Assembly: GCA_029719485.1 (NCBI GenBank)
Contig: CP120722.1
Span: 3,348,001-3,412,000, forward strand
Source of the DNA: Kiritimatiellota bacterium B12222
GTDB taxonomy: Bacteria; Verrucomicrobiota; Kiritimatiellia; SS1-B-03-39; UBA6053
Direction: 5' to 3'
Length of the DNA: 64,000 nt
A program made the translations under genes and the position numbers. Shown here in pieces: positions 7,189 to 14,285 of the stretch (position 1 is the first letter of the stretch; every line of letters begins with the position of its first letter). The notes beneath the pieces are model-generated. The model saw only the letters and a program-made list of their open reading frames with translations, did not search any database and had not been told where the DNA came from.

Positions 7189-7608
7189 ATGAAAAACCTC
7201 TTATCACCTCATAGCACCCACCCCTTCCTCCAAGGTGTGGGACTTCTTTCCATTCGTTTAATGTTCGGACTCGGCATGCTCATGGGACATGGATGGGGAA
7301 AACTCATGAGTTTTTCGGACCTTTCAAGTTCATTTTCAGATCCCTTGGGTATCAGCCATCTTGGAAGCCTTATCGCAGCCATCTTTGCGGAGGTGGTTTG
7401 TGCGGCTCTGGTCTCCTTAGGCCTCTTCACCCGCATAGCCTTGCTCCCGCTGATCTTCACCATGATCATCGCCGCCTTTGTGGTACATGGTAACGATCCT
7501 TTTGCCACCCGGGAAAAAGCCCTGCTTTATTTGGCAGCCTATATAGGACTATTTTTCACCGGCCCCGGAAAACTTTCATTGGATTCCAAATTACATCGAC
7601 ATGGATGA
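7189..7608 (+). CDS. DoxX family membrane protein
   Basis: 139 residues with four hydrophobic segments in the DoxX arrangement: IRLMFGLGMLMGHGWGKL, IAAIFAEVVCAALVSLGLFTR, LLPLIFTMIIAAFVVHG, and ALLYLAAYIGLFFTGPG. The motif HGWGKL after helix 1 and GPGKLSLD at the end are typical of this family. DoxX-like proteins are inner-membrane proteins; some take part in thiosulfate or thiol oxidation, but most are uncharacterised. The gene ends inside the next one (8-base overlap), so the two are probably co-transcribed. Codon use matches the core genes. Confidence 0.85.
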   Translation: MKNLLSPHSTHPFLQGVGLLSIRLMFGLGMLMGHGWGKLMSFSDLSSSFSDPLGISHLGSLIAAIFAEVVCAALVSLGLFTRIALLPLIFTMIIAAFVVHGNDPFATREKALLYLAAYIGLFFTGPGKLSLDSKLHRHG

Positions 7609-8206
7609 GTCGGATTACCCTTCAAGAGAAGCCTATGTCGAAGCACGTCTGGCTTTTTTAAGAAAACGGCTAAAAGATTTAGGCGAATGTGGCTTTTACA
7701 ATGCACCCGGCATGGATCCGGAGATGGAACTTGCATTTTTAGAGCAAGTCTACGCCATCGAAGCCGAACCCTGCATCACCTACGCCCACCAACTCATTTC
7801 CAAGGGCGTCGAACTCCCGCCCCCCAATGTGTTGGATGATGAATGCCTCCACCTTAAAGTGTGGGAAGTCATTCACGCCTTATCAGAATTGCGGGTCTTC
7901 CTCGAAAATACCGGACACTTAAGCGACCGGGAACTGTACCAAAAACTCTGGAGCGACTCGCTCAATGAGTTCACCTGGGACATGTCACATTGTTGCAACG
8001 GCGCCATGCATTTGGATCTTTTGGGCAGTGGGAGCGAAGAAGACACCCGCATTTGGCTCGCGTACTATGCCGATGACATGCAACGCGAAGAATGGCTCGA
8101 ACAGTTCCCTGATGAGGAGCTACCGGATCAAAAAAAATTGGCCTGTGACCGCGATCAACATTTGCCACAACCCGATTATGGCTTAGGCGAAACCGACGAC
8201 TTCTGA
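7601..8206 (+). CDS. Conserved-looking acidic cytosolic protein, unknown
   Basis: 201 residues, strongly acidic, no signal peptide or membrane helix. Predicted mostly helical: a first helix SREAYVEARLAFLRKRLKDL, then a central region rich in tryptophan and histidine (WEVIHALSELRVFL, WSDSLNEFTWDMSHCC), and an acidic tail. No known domain recognised. The ATG at 7601 lies within the last codons of the DoxX gene, implying coupled translation. It converges with the ExbB operon, with only 2 bases between the stops. Function unknown; composition suggests a stable folded protein rather than a spurious frame. Confidence 0.7.
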   Translation: MDESDYPSREAYVEARLAFLRKRLKDLGECGFYNAPGMDPEMELAFLEQVYAIEAEPCITYAHQLISKGVELPPPNVLDDECLHLKVWEVIHALSELRVFLENTGHLSDRELYQKLWSDSLNEFTWDMSHCCNGAMHLDLLGSGSEEDTRIWLAYYADDMQREEWLEQFPDEELPDQKKLACDRDQHLPQPDYGLGETDDF

Positions 8207-8208
8207 CC

Positions 8209-8823
8209 CTAACGCATTTCCAAAAGTTCCAGTAGAAAAAAGCGGCACTGCACCAAATGCGTTTCCAGATTCCGAATTCGTTTGTACAAATGCGCGCTGC
8301 CAAATACCCCGGGTAATGCGATCACCAATCCGAATTGCGTCGTGAGCAAGGCACTGCTGATGCCTTCCGCAACCTGAGAGCCTGTATCTCCTCCCCCTAC
8401 AGCCACCGCATCAAAGGTATGAATCATTCCCGCCACCGTGCCCAGCAACCCCAACAAGGGCGCCGCCGCGGTCAAGGCACTCAAGGTAATCATTTCTTTT
8501 CGTTGCTGAGTGCAAAACCCCTCCTCAACCGCAACCAATGCCGACATGGTATTCGCCCCCTGCTTGACCTGAGATAGGGCCTGCGCATACCCGAGCATAA
8601 TCGGAGTGGCGCAATCCACCATCTCTTGAGAAAGGGACCCCACATTCAACCCTTTCTTTTCCAAAAGCACCAGCAACTCTCGCAGTTGTTTTGACAAATC
8701 CCGCATCGAAAATTCACTGCGAAAAATTTGAGCAAAAATCAACATCGAGGTCAGCGCCAACGGTAGCAACAAATAGCCACCATCTCCCCAAGTGGAGAAA
8801 ATACCCTCAAAACCCTTCATCAA
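8209..8823 (-). CDS. MotA/TolQ/ExbB proton channel family protein
   Basis: Subunit of an inner-membrane proton channel that energises outer-membrane processes through a TonB- or Tol-like partner. 204 residues with three hydrophobic segments, at about 15-33 (GYLLLPLALTSMLIFAQIF), 95-135 (ITLSALTAAAPLLGLLGTVAGMIHTF) and 150-172 (ISSALLTTQFGLVIALPGVFG). The core LLGLLGTVAGMIHTF is the TolQ/ExbB signature. It overlaps the previous gene by 4 bases (ATGA). In comparable operons an exbD and a tonB gene follow; here the gene ends 2 bases from a convergent gene, so both are missing. Confidence 0.88.
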   Translation of the reverse strand: MMKGFEGIFSTWGDGGYLLLPLALTSMLIFAQIFRSEFSMRDLSKQLRELLVLLEKKGLNVGSLSQEMVDCATPIMLGYAQALSQVKQGANTMSALVAVEEGFCTQQRKEMITLSALTAAAPLLGLLGTVAGMIHTFDAVAVGGGDTGSQVAEGISSALLTTQFGLVIALPGVFGSAHLYKRIRNLETHLVQCRFFLLELLEMR

Positions 8824-10157
8824 ACAGCAGGGGTTGAAGATTTAAGCACATTCACCAACTGCACACCACTCTGCTCCAAGTCTCCCAAAAGGGATTTGGC
8901 CCGTCGCGCCAAGAAAGCGTGCACCAGCAAAATGGGAATGGCGATAATGAGCCCGACTTCAGTCGTCACCAACGCTTCCGAAATCCCCCCGGAGAGCGGG
9001 GCCGAGTTGCCCGTGCCAAACAAGGTAACCAACTGAAAGGTGTGAATCATGCCCGTCACCGTACCCAACAAGCCCAGCAAAGGCGCCACCCCTCCAAACA
9101 CCGCCAAGGTGCCTAGCGAACGCTCCAAGCGTGGCACCACCGCCAATACATGCTCGTGGATGATTTCTTCTAAATGCTCGCGAGAGGCTTTGCGATGCTG
9201 CAGCGCGGCCGTCACCACAGATTTCAAAGGGGATGCAAGTTTTGCAGCTTTCTCCATACCTTCGCTCTCCCTGTCATCCGTCACTGCCGACAACCAATCG
9301 AGGGTTTCCACATCTAAACGCACCTTCATCCGCTTCAAGTCCACCCACTTATGTAGAGACATGACCAATGAAATCAGCCCCAATAACAGCAAGGGATACA
9401 CAATCGCTCCCCCTTTCCGTAAATGGTCGACCACCGACCCTTTCGCCTCTTCCACCTTGATCGCATCTCCACCCGAAACATCCAAGGGCAACCAGGCCTC
9501 TTCCTGATTCGCAAGCGCAGACAACGCATCAAGTTCCTCATCAGAATCAAAACTGTACAACCCCGGCAACACACTATTGGCCCGCGGCACTACCACGCCA
9601 CCCGTATTTTCATTCACAAAATAACCCACAGGACCCAACACCAGTATGGTTCCACTTTGCTCGCGACCCGCGGCATCCAATACCCGGCCCGGATACGCGT
9701 ACCCTCCTCGACGGGCATTCATCCACATCAAGGCCCCTCGCCACAACTCTTCAGGGCTCCCTTGCACATGTTCTTGGACAAAACTCAGTTCGGCCACAGC
9801 TACCCGGGCTTCAACGGACCGGCGGTATTCAGAAAAGACAGAGTCCACAAAATCAGTTTCCTGCCGAAGCTGTATGACATCTCTCTGTAAATGATCACGT
9901 TCACTCTGTCGTAAATTTTTGGCATTCCGCATTTGCGACACTTCTTTTCTCAAGGCGATGGCCTTCGCCTGCAATACATTCAATTCCGTCGCTAACGGAA
10001 GTCGTTCGGCTTGAATGTGAGCGCGAAGCTCATTTAATTCCTGTGTACTCTCCTGCACATCCTTACGCGTTTCGAGGACAACCTCCTCAAAAGAAACCGA
10101 CGATTGTGCCCAGATCTGGGACACACTCAAACCAAGAAACAGCAAAACCTTTTTCAT
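8820..10157 (-). CDS. Large TolQ/ExbB-type protein with N-terminal periplasmic coiled coil
   Basis: 445 residues. A signal peptide (MKKVLLFLGLSVSQIWAQ) is followed by a long coiled coil (about 25-125, ELNELRAHIQAERLPLATEL), a periplasmic domain (to about 235), and a membrane part. The latter starts with IVYPLLLLGLISLVMSLHKW and carries the channel signature PLLGLLGTVTGMIHTFQLV and SEALVTTEVGLIIAIPILLVHA. This is the long form of MotA/TolQ/ExbB known to be encoded beside DUF3450 proteins. It overlaps both neighbours by 4 bases (ATGA), so the three genes are a tightly coupled operon. It presumably forms a channel with the small ExbB downstream. Confidence 0.88.
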   Translation of the reverse strand: MKKVLLFLGLSVSQIWAQSSVSFEEVVLETRKDVQESTQELNELRAHIQAERLPLATELNVLQAKAIALRKEVSQMRNAKNLRQSERDHLQRDVIQLRQETDFVDSVFSEYRRSVEARVAVAELSFVQEHVQGSPEELWRGALMWMNARRGGYAYPGRVLDAAGREQSGTILVLGPVGYFVNENTGGVVVPRANSVLPGLYSFDSDEELDALSALANQEEAWLPLDVSGGDAIKVEEAKGSVVDHLRKGGAIVYPLLLLGLISLVMSLHKWVDLKRMKVRLDVETLDWLSAVTDDRESEGMEKAAKLASPLKSVVTAALQHRKASREHLEEIIHEHVLAVVPRLERSLGTLAVFGGVAPLLGLLGTVTGMIHTFQLVTLFGTGNSAPLSGGISEALVTTEVGLIIAIPILLVHAFLARRAKSLLGDLEQSGVQLVNVLKSSTPAV

Positions 10158-10915
10158 GGTTGTATCTCCTCAAGTTCAAAAAGTTGCAGAGGAACCTCTA
10201 CAAATTGAGGCATTTGTTTTCCATCCAACATCTCTAACAACCTACGAACCTGCGGAGCCAAATTTGGACGCGTTTGCCAATCCCACGCCTCGGCATCCGG
10301 ACGCCCCACGCCTGCCCAATCATCATTGGTGGATACCGCAAACGCCAGCGCCTGCCCTAAATAGATCACATCCACTTCGCGACGCCTACCCTCATCATCA
10401 GGTAATAAAAGTTTGCTTGCATGAAAATCACCCAACAGCGATTCCAATTGCGTAAAAGCCGCCGCCACGGCTTGCACCCGGTCCACCACCCGCTTTTCAG
10501 AATTCAACTGCAGATCGAGCTGCAAAAATTCGGGCAACTGATTATTCTGCTCTACCAACGCTTGCTCCATTTCAGACAACAAGGGCGTCAAGGCGCTCAG
10601 CCCAGCTTGCAAATTTTCTTTTTCCTGCAGCAACGTGGCCTGCTCCTGATCCACGGTCGAACTAAAAGCTTCAAACTCCTCCTTTTCAGCCTCCAACGCT
10701 TCAATTTCCTTCAGCAACAGCGCCTGTTCTTGCTGTAAAAACGCTTTCTGCTCCTTCCATATTCTTTTTTCATTGGCAATTTCCAGACGCAGTCCCGTCC
10801 AGGTCTCTACCAGGTCCTCCAAAGGGTCCAAGTCCACTTTCTTCACTTCCGCGGCGAAAGAGTCCCCACAGGACAAAAACAGAATAAGGTAGAGGAAAAA
10901 AAGTCGATTTTTCAT
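10154..10915 (-). CDS. DUF3450-type periplasmic coiled-coil protein
   Basis: 253 residues: signal peptide (RLFFLYLILFLSCGDSFAAE), then a long coiled coil rich in E, Q and L (about 45-130, QEQALLLKEIEALEAEKEE) and a C-terminal globular part with RREVDVIYLGQALAFAVSTN. The C-terminal LGQALAFAVSTND and the coiled coil fit the DUF3450 family, which is encoded next to ExbB-like genes in many Gram-negatives and whose biochemical role is not established. FLSCG could also be read as a lipobox. It is the first gene of the operon; the 180 bases upstream must hold the promoter, shared divergently with the gene at 11098. Confidence 0.82.
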   Translation of the reverse strand: MKNRLFFLYLILFLSCGDSFAAEVKKVDLDPLEDLVETWTGLRLEIANEKRIWKEQKAFLQQEQALLLKEIEALEAEKEEFEAFSSTVDQEQATLLQEKENLQAGLSALTPLLSEMEQALVEQNNQLPEFLQLDLQLNSEKRVVDRVQAVAAAFTQLESLLGDFHASKLLLPDDEGRRREVDVIYLGQALAFAVSTNDDWAGVGRPDAEAWDWQTRPNLAPQVRRLLEMLDGKQMPQFVEVPLQLFELEEIQP

Positions 10916-11097
10916 GAAAGAACATTTAACGCACTGTCTAAAAAAGGAAAGCCGGAACTCCCCTCAGCTTATTTTTGAACCCAAACTGCATTCTGAATAG
11001 AAAAGCGCCTTCGTTTTTTGTTTTCACCCACTATAATTCAGGTAGAGTGTTGAAAAATTAAGAAGCCCGTTTATCTTACTTCATATACAAAATACTT

Positions 11098-11862
11098 ATG
11101 AGCAAACATCTGGACATCTCCCCCTTAATTAAAGATTGGCATTTTGACCCCGGCCAAGTCACCGCGCGCATGGTAGACGTGGAGGGGCAAGAATTGGCAG
11201 AAGTTCAACTTCGTTTGGATCTCGGGATCCTTCAGATGAAACTGAACGGACGGCCCGACGGTCAACAACCCCACGGCTACGAAAGCGCATTAAAATACTA
11301 TCGCCAACGCATCCTCACCGAACGTCGCAGTGGCTATCGCTTAGACAGTGACGCCTGCACCGAACTCCAACAAGAATGCGTACAAGTCTACTACCGCTAT
11401 CTCGCCTTGATGGTGCTCAAAGATTTTGAACGGGTCATTCGCGACACCGCCCACAGCATGGAAATTTTTGATTTGGTCGAAAAATACGCCGAGTCAGAAG
11501 ACATCATGTGGGACTTCCTCCAGTTCAAACCTTACGTCATCATGATGAACACCCGCGCCAAAGCTGAAAAACTGGCCGCCGAATTGGACCTGGACGAAGC
11601 CATCCAACGCATTGAAATCGGCATGAACGAAATTGAAGCCTTCCTCGTCAAAATGGATGATGATCCCGAAAGCGTCGAAGACTGTCAGGAGTTAGGCATG
11701 CTCGAAGACTTAATTCGCGATTTACGTGACCGCAGTGACGAAAAAAACCCCGTCATCGCCCTGAAACAAAAATTGCAACATGCCATCCGTGCCGAAAACT
11801 TTGAAGAAGCCGCTAAATTGCGTGATTCCATTCAACAAATGGAAGTCGCTTCCAAAGCATAA
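11098..11862 (+). CDS. UvrB/UvrC-motif protein, unknown function
   Basis: 254 residues. The C-terminus (about 219-250, IALKQKLQHAIRAENFEEAA then KLRDSIQQME) is a UVR motif, a helical hairpin that mediates contacts in UvrB, UvrC, McsA and ClpC. The rest is a mainly helical domain without recognised catalytic residues (DIMWDFLQFKPYVIMMNTRAK). There are no zinc-binding cysteine pairs, so it is not McsA. uvrB in this window (23046-25094) is far away. Proteins of this type may be regulators or adaptors, but no function is shown. The ATG at 11098 has no strong Shine-Dalgarno. A clear terminator follows. Divergent from the DUF3450 operon. Confidence 0.78.
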   Translation: MSKHLDISPLIKDWHFDPGQVTARMVDVEGQELAEVQLRLDLGILQMKLNGRPDGQQPHGYESALKYYRQRILTERRSGYRLDSDACTELQQECVQVYYRYLALMVLKDFERVIRDTAHSMEIFDLVEKYAESEDIMWDFLQFKPYVIMMNTRAKAEKLAAELDLDEAIQRIEIGMNEIEAFLVKMDDDPESVEDCQELGMLEDLIRDLRDRSDEKNPVIALKQKLQHAIRAENFEEAAKLRDSIQQMEVASKA

Positions 11863-11912
11863 GCGCCCTTCTAACCTAAACCCATCTTCCGACATTCGGA
11901 AAAGACAAAAAC

Positions 11913-11942
11913 AAAACTTCCGACCGTCGGAAGTTTTTTTTT
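11913..11942 (+). terminator. Rho-independent terminator
   Basis: Stem of AACTTCCGAC and GTCGGAAGTT with a very short loop, followed by nine T on the plus strand. It ends transcription of the UVR-motif gene 50 bases after its stop. Confidence 0.9.
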
Positions 11943-12258
11943 GCCCTACACATCCTTAGAGCGATGAGGGCAACGTTTAGACGGATCGCTCAGATCCAAA
12001 CGCCCCCCACCCTACACTCAAAGATAACATACCGAAGAGTGTTGGCCCCAAAAAACAGCGCCTCCCTTGAAGCGTGACGGGTTCTTGTGTCCATCTGACC
12101 TCGAAAGTTCAGGTTCACCGGAAAAATCGTGTTCGAAACCTGGACAAAAACACAATCCACAGAAAAACCTCACAGGTAAATCGAATCTGAGGAATCGAAG
12201 CCACGCAAGCCCAACTCAGAAAAGGGTTACTCCCCCCCCCATAGCAATCCCCGGCTAA
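11943..12258. other. Intergenic region before array 2, with one attC-like relic
   Basis: No gene supported; short frames are not protein-like. At 11974-12002 a hairpin pairs CGTTT with AAACG and GGATC with GATCC, leaving bulges. The minus-strand GTCTAAACGTTG at 11972-11983 matches the R'-side sequence of sites c, d and f. It is probably the remains of a single attC site. Confidence 0.4.
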
Positions 12259-12303
12259 GCCCAACAAGGTGCTAAACAATGTTGCGGCAATACTGAGTTG
12301 ACT
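12259..12303 (+). repeat. Possible attC-like site at head of array 2
   Basis: GCCCAAC (12259-12265) is a perfect RYYYAAC and GTTGACT (12297-12303) would be the R' core. GTTGACT is the exact reverse complement of AGTCAAC at 12519. The stem between is weak, so this rests mainly on the core match. Confidence 0.4.
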
Positions 12304-12326
12304 GGGAAGAGAAAAGGAAGGAATTG

Positions 12327-12569
12327 GTGAAGCTCGGTATCGGGATCGGGATCGCAATCGAAACCGAAGACATGAAATGCCTATTTACTCCGTTTTTCGA
12401 TACCGATCCCGATCCCGATCCCGATACCGATACCGATTTACCCCATTCGAATAAGTACCCGCTCAAGAAGATAAAACGAATTTCCATGACACCTGAAACA
12501 AAATATGATCAAAATAATAGTCAACCATGCGTCCAAGCGAACCGCGGGTACACGGTCCACTTAACTTGA
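12327..12569 (+). CDS. Doubtful cassette gene containing a hexanucleotide repeat
   Basis: An 80-codon frame (GTG at 12327, or TTG at 12324) with AGGAAGG upstream. The middle is the translation of the repeat at 12336-12437 (IGIGIAIE, then DPDPDPDTDTD), giving a low-complexity product. It ends inside the attC at 12519-12578, as real cassette genes here do. No family recognised. It may be a non-coding cassette whose repeat gives an open frame by chance. Confidence 0.22.
   Translation: MKLGIGIGIAIETEDMKCLFTPFFDTDPDPDPDTDTDLPHSNKYPLKKIKRISMTPETKYDQNNSQPCVQANRGYTVHLT
12336..12438. repeat. Inverted hexanucleotide repeat (GGGATC / GATCCC, GATACC)
   Basis: The left arm (12336-12367) is built of TATCGG and GATCGG-type hexamers; the right arm (12398-12437) of GATACC and GATCCC units. 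The arms are reverse complements over about 24-32 bases with a few changes, around a 30-base centre. The transcript could form a long hairpin. Low-complexity arrays of this kind may be slippage-prone. Confidence 0.75.
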
Positions 12570-12578
12570 GAGTTCAAT
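12519..12578 (+). repeat. attC-like site S1
   Basis: R'' AGTCAAC (12519-12525) and R' GTTCAAT (12572-12578). The stem AAGCGAACCG (12534-12543) with CGGTCCACTT (12552-12561) has two mismatches around a GTAC-containing loop; closely resembles sites d and S5. Confidence 0.65.
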
Positions 12579-12591
12579 AAGGAATTTAATC

Positions 12592-13017
12592 ATGCCGTAT
12601 GAAGTCAATGATGCTATCAGTTTCTTTCTTCCGCCAGAATCCAAATCTGTACAGCCTCTCGATTACGATTGGGATGAGGCAACAAATGCTATCATTTTCA
12701 CCTCTGACTATGACCCAGGTTCATTTTCGAAATGGCTCAAAGGCTTATCAAAACATTACACTCAAATATGGGGTGCCTCATCCCAAGTATTTGTAGAAGA
12801 TGACGACGACCTTGGTTGCGTTAGCTTTTGGATGACTCGTGAGAAGGGTGTACATCCAATGTCAAAAATTCAAATCGATTCGCATGTAGCATACACTAAG
12901 ATAGAGGATTCTTTTGAAAATTTGAATGCTTGGATAGGATCTGAGCTTTTGAGTAAGCTTATGGATGAAGACAAACCTTCAACCATTGGAATGATCCGAT
13001 TTAGACCCGAAAACTGA
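12592..13017 (+). CDS. Cassette protein, unknown function
   Basis: 141 residues, soluble, acidic, no signal peptide or membrane helix. It has a patch DDDDLGCVSFWM and a C-terminal SELLSKLMDEDKPSTIG; alternating hydrophobic pattern suggests a mixed alpha/beta fold. No recognised family. The ATG at 12592 has AAGGAA 9 bases upstream and lies 14 bases after the S1 core. The stop is 1 base before the TTTGAAC core of S2. More AT-rich than the chromosomal genes on either side, as typical for cassette cargo. Confidence 0.65.
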   Translation: MPYEVNDAISFFLPPESKSVQPLDYDWDEATNAIIFTSDYDPGSFSKWLKGLSKHYTQIWGASSQVFVEDDDDLGCVSFWMTREKGVHPMSKIQIDSHVAYTKIEDSFENLNAWIGSELLSKLMDEDKPSTIGMIRFRPEN

Positions 13018-13076
13018 TTTGAACAATACGGCCAACTGAATCTCATACTTCGGGTCCGGTTGTCTAGACGTTAGGA
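13018..13076 (+). repeat. attC-like site S2
   Basis: R'' TTTGAAC (13018-13024) and R' GTTAGGA (13070-13076). The central TCATACTTCGGGTCCGG (13042-13058) matches the loop and 3' arm of sites e and f of array 1 read on their own strand. Confidence 0.7.
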
Positions 13077-13085
13077 GAGTAGAAA

Positions 13086-13466
13086 ATGGGATACGATTTA
13101 ATGTTTGAGAAAGCGAAAGATGCCTCTTCTATCAACTTCCCGTGCGAATATGGGGAATTCGAATTGGAACCGAATAGTTTCCCTTGGACTGAACTAAAAA
13201 AGAAATTACTCGAGATGGGTGCAAAAGAGAACCCAGGACCTGATTCACTTATCCTTGAGGTGCCAAACAGAGGAACAATTCATATCACCGGATCGAATAA
13301 ATATGCAAACTTGGATATGCATGCAGACTGGTCTGTGGTGAAAGACCTTTTTGAATGGATTCGGTTTCTCGACCCAAACGTTGTCCTTGCCGATACTAAC
13401 GAGGGTGTGTATTATGATCCAATCAGTTTCGATGCATTTGCAAGAGAATGCGGAGTTGATTCCTAA
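13086..13466 (+). CDS. Cassette protein, unknown function
   Basis: 126 residues, soluble, acidic (MGYDLMFEKAKDASSINFPC at the start; DANLNMH-like NLDMHADWSVVKDLFEWIRF in the middle). No signal peptide or known domain. Ribosome binding site AGGAGAG is provided by the attC core GTTAGGA, 9 bases before the ATG at 13086. The TAA stop lies within TCCTAAC, the R'' of the next site, so the gene fills the cassette completely. Proteins starting MGYDLMFE-type are seen among small unassigned bacterial proteins, but no function can be given. Confidence 0.65.
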   Translation: MGYDLMFEKAKDASSINFPCEYGEFELEPNSFPWTELKKKLLEMGAKENPGPDSLILEVPNRGTIHITGSNKYANLDMHADWSVVKDLFEWIRFLDPNVVLADTNEGVYYDPISFDAFARECGVDS

Positions 13467-13516
13467 CCATAAGGCCAACCGAACCGTTATACGTCAAATG
13501 GCGTTCAGAGTTAACC
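13461..13516 (+). repeat. attC-like site S3 (irregular)
   Basis: R'' TCCTAAC (13461-13467) is the exact reverse complement of the leading core GTTAGGA of its cassette. R' is probably GTTAACC (13510-13516). The internal stem (GCCA with TGGC) is weak and longer pairing is not evident. Confidence 0.5.
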
Positions 13517-13522
13517 AACATC

Positions 13523-13921
13523 ATGAATAGACTAGCTTCCATCGTAATATATGTTCCAGGCAACGCTAAAGAAATCTTAGATTTTTATGTGGCGGCTTTC
13601 GACTTAAAATTAAAACACTATGACGAATCTTTTGATTTCGGTGAGCTAGATACGGGAGAAACTACTATCGCAGTAGCGAATCATTCGGCAGGGAAATTCA
13701 TGGTTGGTGACGGCTATGAACAAGAAGCAGATGGTTTTCCTAAAAATACCGAATTGGCATTTATTGCCGATGATGTCGGGATGGCCTACAGTATGGCGGT
13801 CAAAAATGGTTGTATCGGATTGTGTCCGCCTAAAGATATGCCTTGGGGTCAAACTGTGGCATATGTAAAGAGTATAGAAGGCACATTGGTCGGATTGCTC
13901 TCAAAGACACCAGCAACATAA
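13523..13921 (+). CDS. VOC (glyoxalase/bleomycin-resistance fold) family protein
   Basis: 132 residues. The start RLASIVIYVPGNAKEILDFY with FDLKLKHYDESFDFGELD and the C-terminal WGQTVAYVKSIEGTLVGLL are the paired beta-alpha-beta-beta-beta units of the vicinal oxygen chelate superfamily. Such proteins include metal-dependent isomerases and drug-binding proteins; substrate unknown here. VOC proteins are frequent cargo of integron cassettes (established). The first metal-ligand histidine expected near residue 7 is replaced by I, so catalysis of glyoxalase type is doubtful. The ATG at 13523 is 6 bases after the S3 core; the stop is within the R'' of S4. Confidence 0.8.
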   Translation: MNRLASIVIYVPGNAKEILDFYVAAFDLKLKHYDESFDFGELDTGETTIAVANHSAGKFMVGDGYEQEADGFPKNTELAFIADDVGMAYSMAVKNGCIGLCPPKDMPWGQTVAYVKSIEGTLVGLLSKTPAT

Positions 13922-13998
13922 CTATCGAGAAATGACGTATACTCCACTACGTTGCGCTGGACGTCGCTGACGCTCCGCCTTTTATGTGGGCGTTGAAG
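13916..13998 (+). repeat. attC-like site S4 (long)
   Basis: R'' ACATAAC (13916-13922) and R' GTTGAAG (13992-13998), 83 bases apart, longer than the other sites. CATAA near the start can pair with TTATG near the end. The core does not match its own cassette's leading core, so this cassette may be a hybrid or decayed. Confidence 0.45.
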
Positions 13999-14005
13999 GA
14001 AAAAT

Positions 14006-14275
14006 ATGAAACTACTCACAACTGCATTGAAATGCCTTCTGACTTGGCTAACTGTTCTAGTCATGCTGTTATTGCTGTCCTCAGTATTTTTAAGACTTCG
14101 GTTTAAAGAAGCTGTAAAAATGACGAAACCTGATTACGAATATGTAATTCAGCCTAAAGATCAGAAAAATGTAAATAGATATATTGTTCTGAAGGAAAAA
14201 TACACAATTGCGTCATTTATTGCATCTTTGATCATTTTACCATCTGCTGTTGCCCTGTCTAAAATTGAACCTTGA
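14006..14275 (+). CDS. Cassette membrane protein, unknown function
   Basis: 89 residues with two hydrophobic segments: about residues 8-28 (ALKCLLTWLTVLVMLLLLSS) and 68-84 (IASFIASLIILPSAVAL), and a polar loop with KPDYEYVIQPKDQKN between. The first could be a signal peptide or anchor. No known family. ATG at 14006 with AAGGAAAA upstream, 7 bases after the S4 core GTTGAAG. The stop overlaps CTTGAAC, a possible R'' of the next site. Small two-helix proteins with no homology are common in cassette arrays. Confidence 0.6.
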   Translation: MKLLTTALKCLLTWLTVLVMLLLLSSVFLRLRFKEAVKMTKPDYEYVIQPKDQKNVNRYIVLKEKYTIASFIASLIILPSAVALSKIEP

Positions 14276-14285
14276 ACCGGACAGA

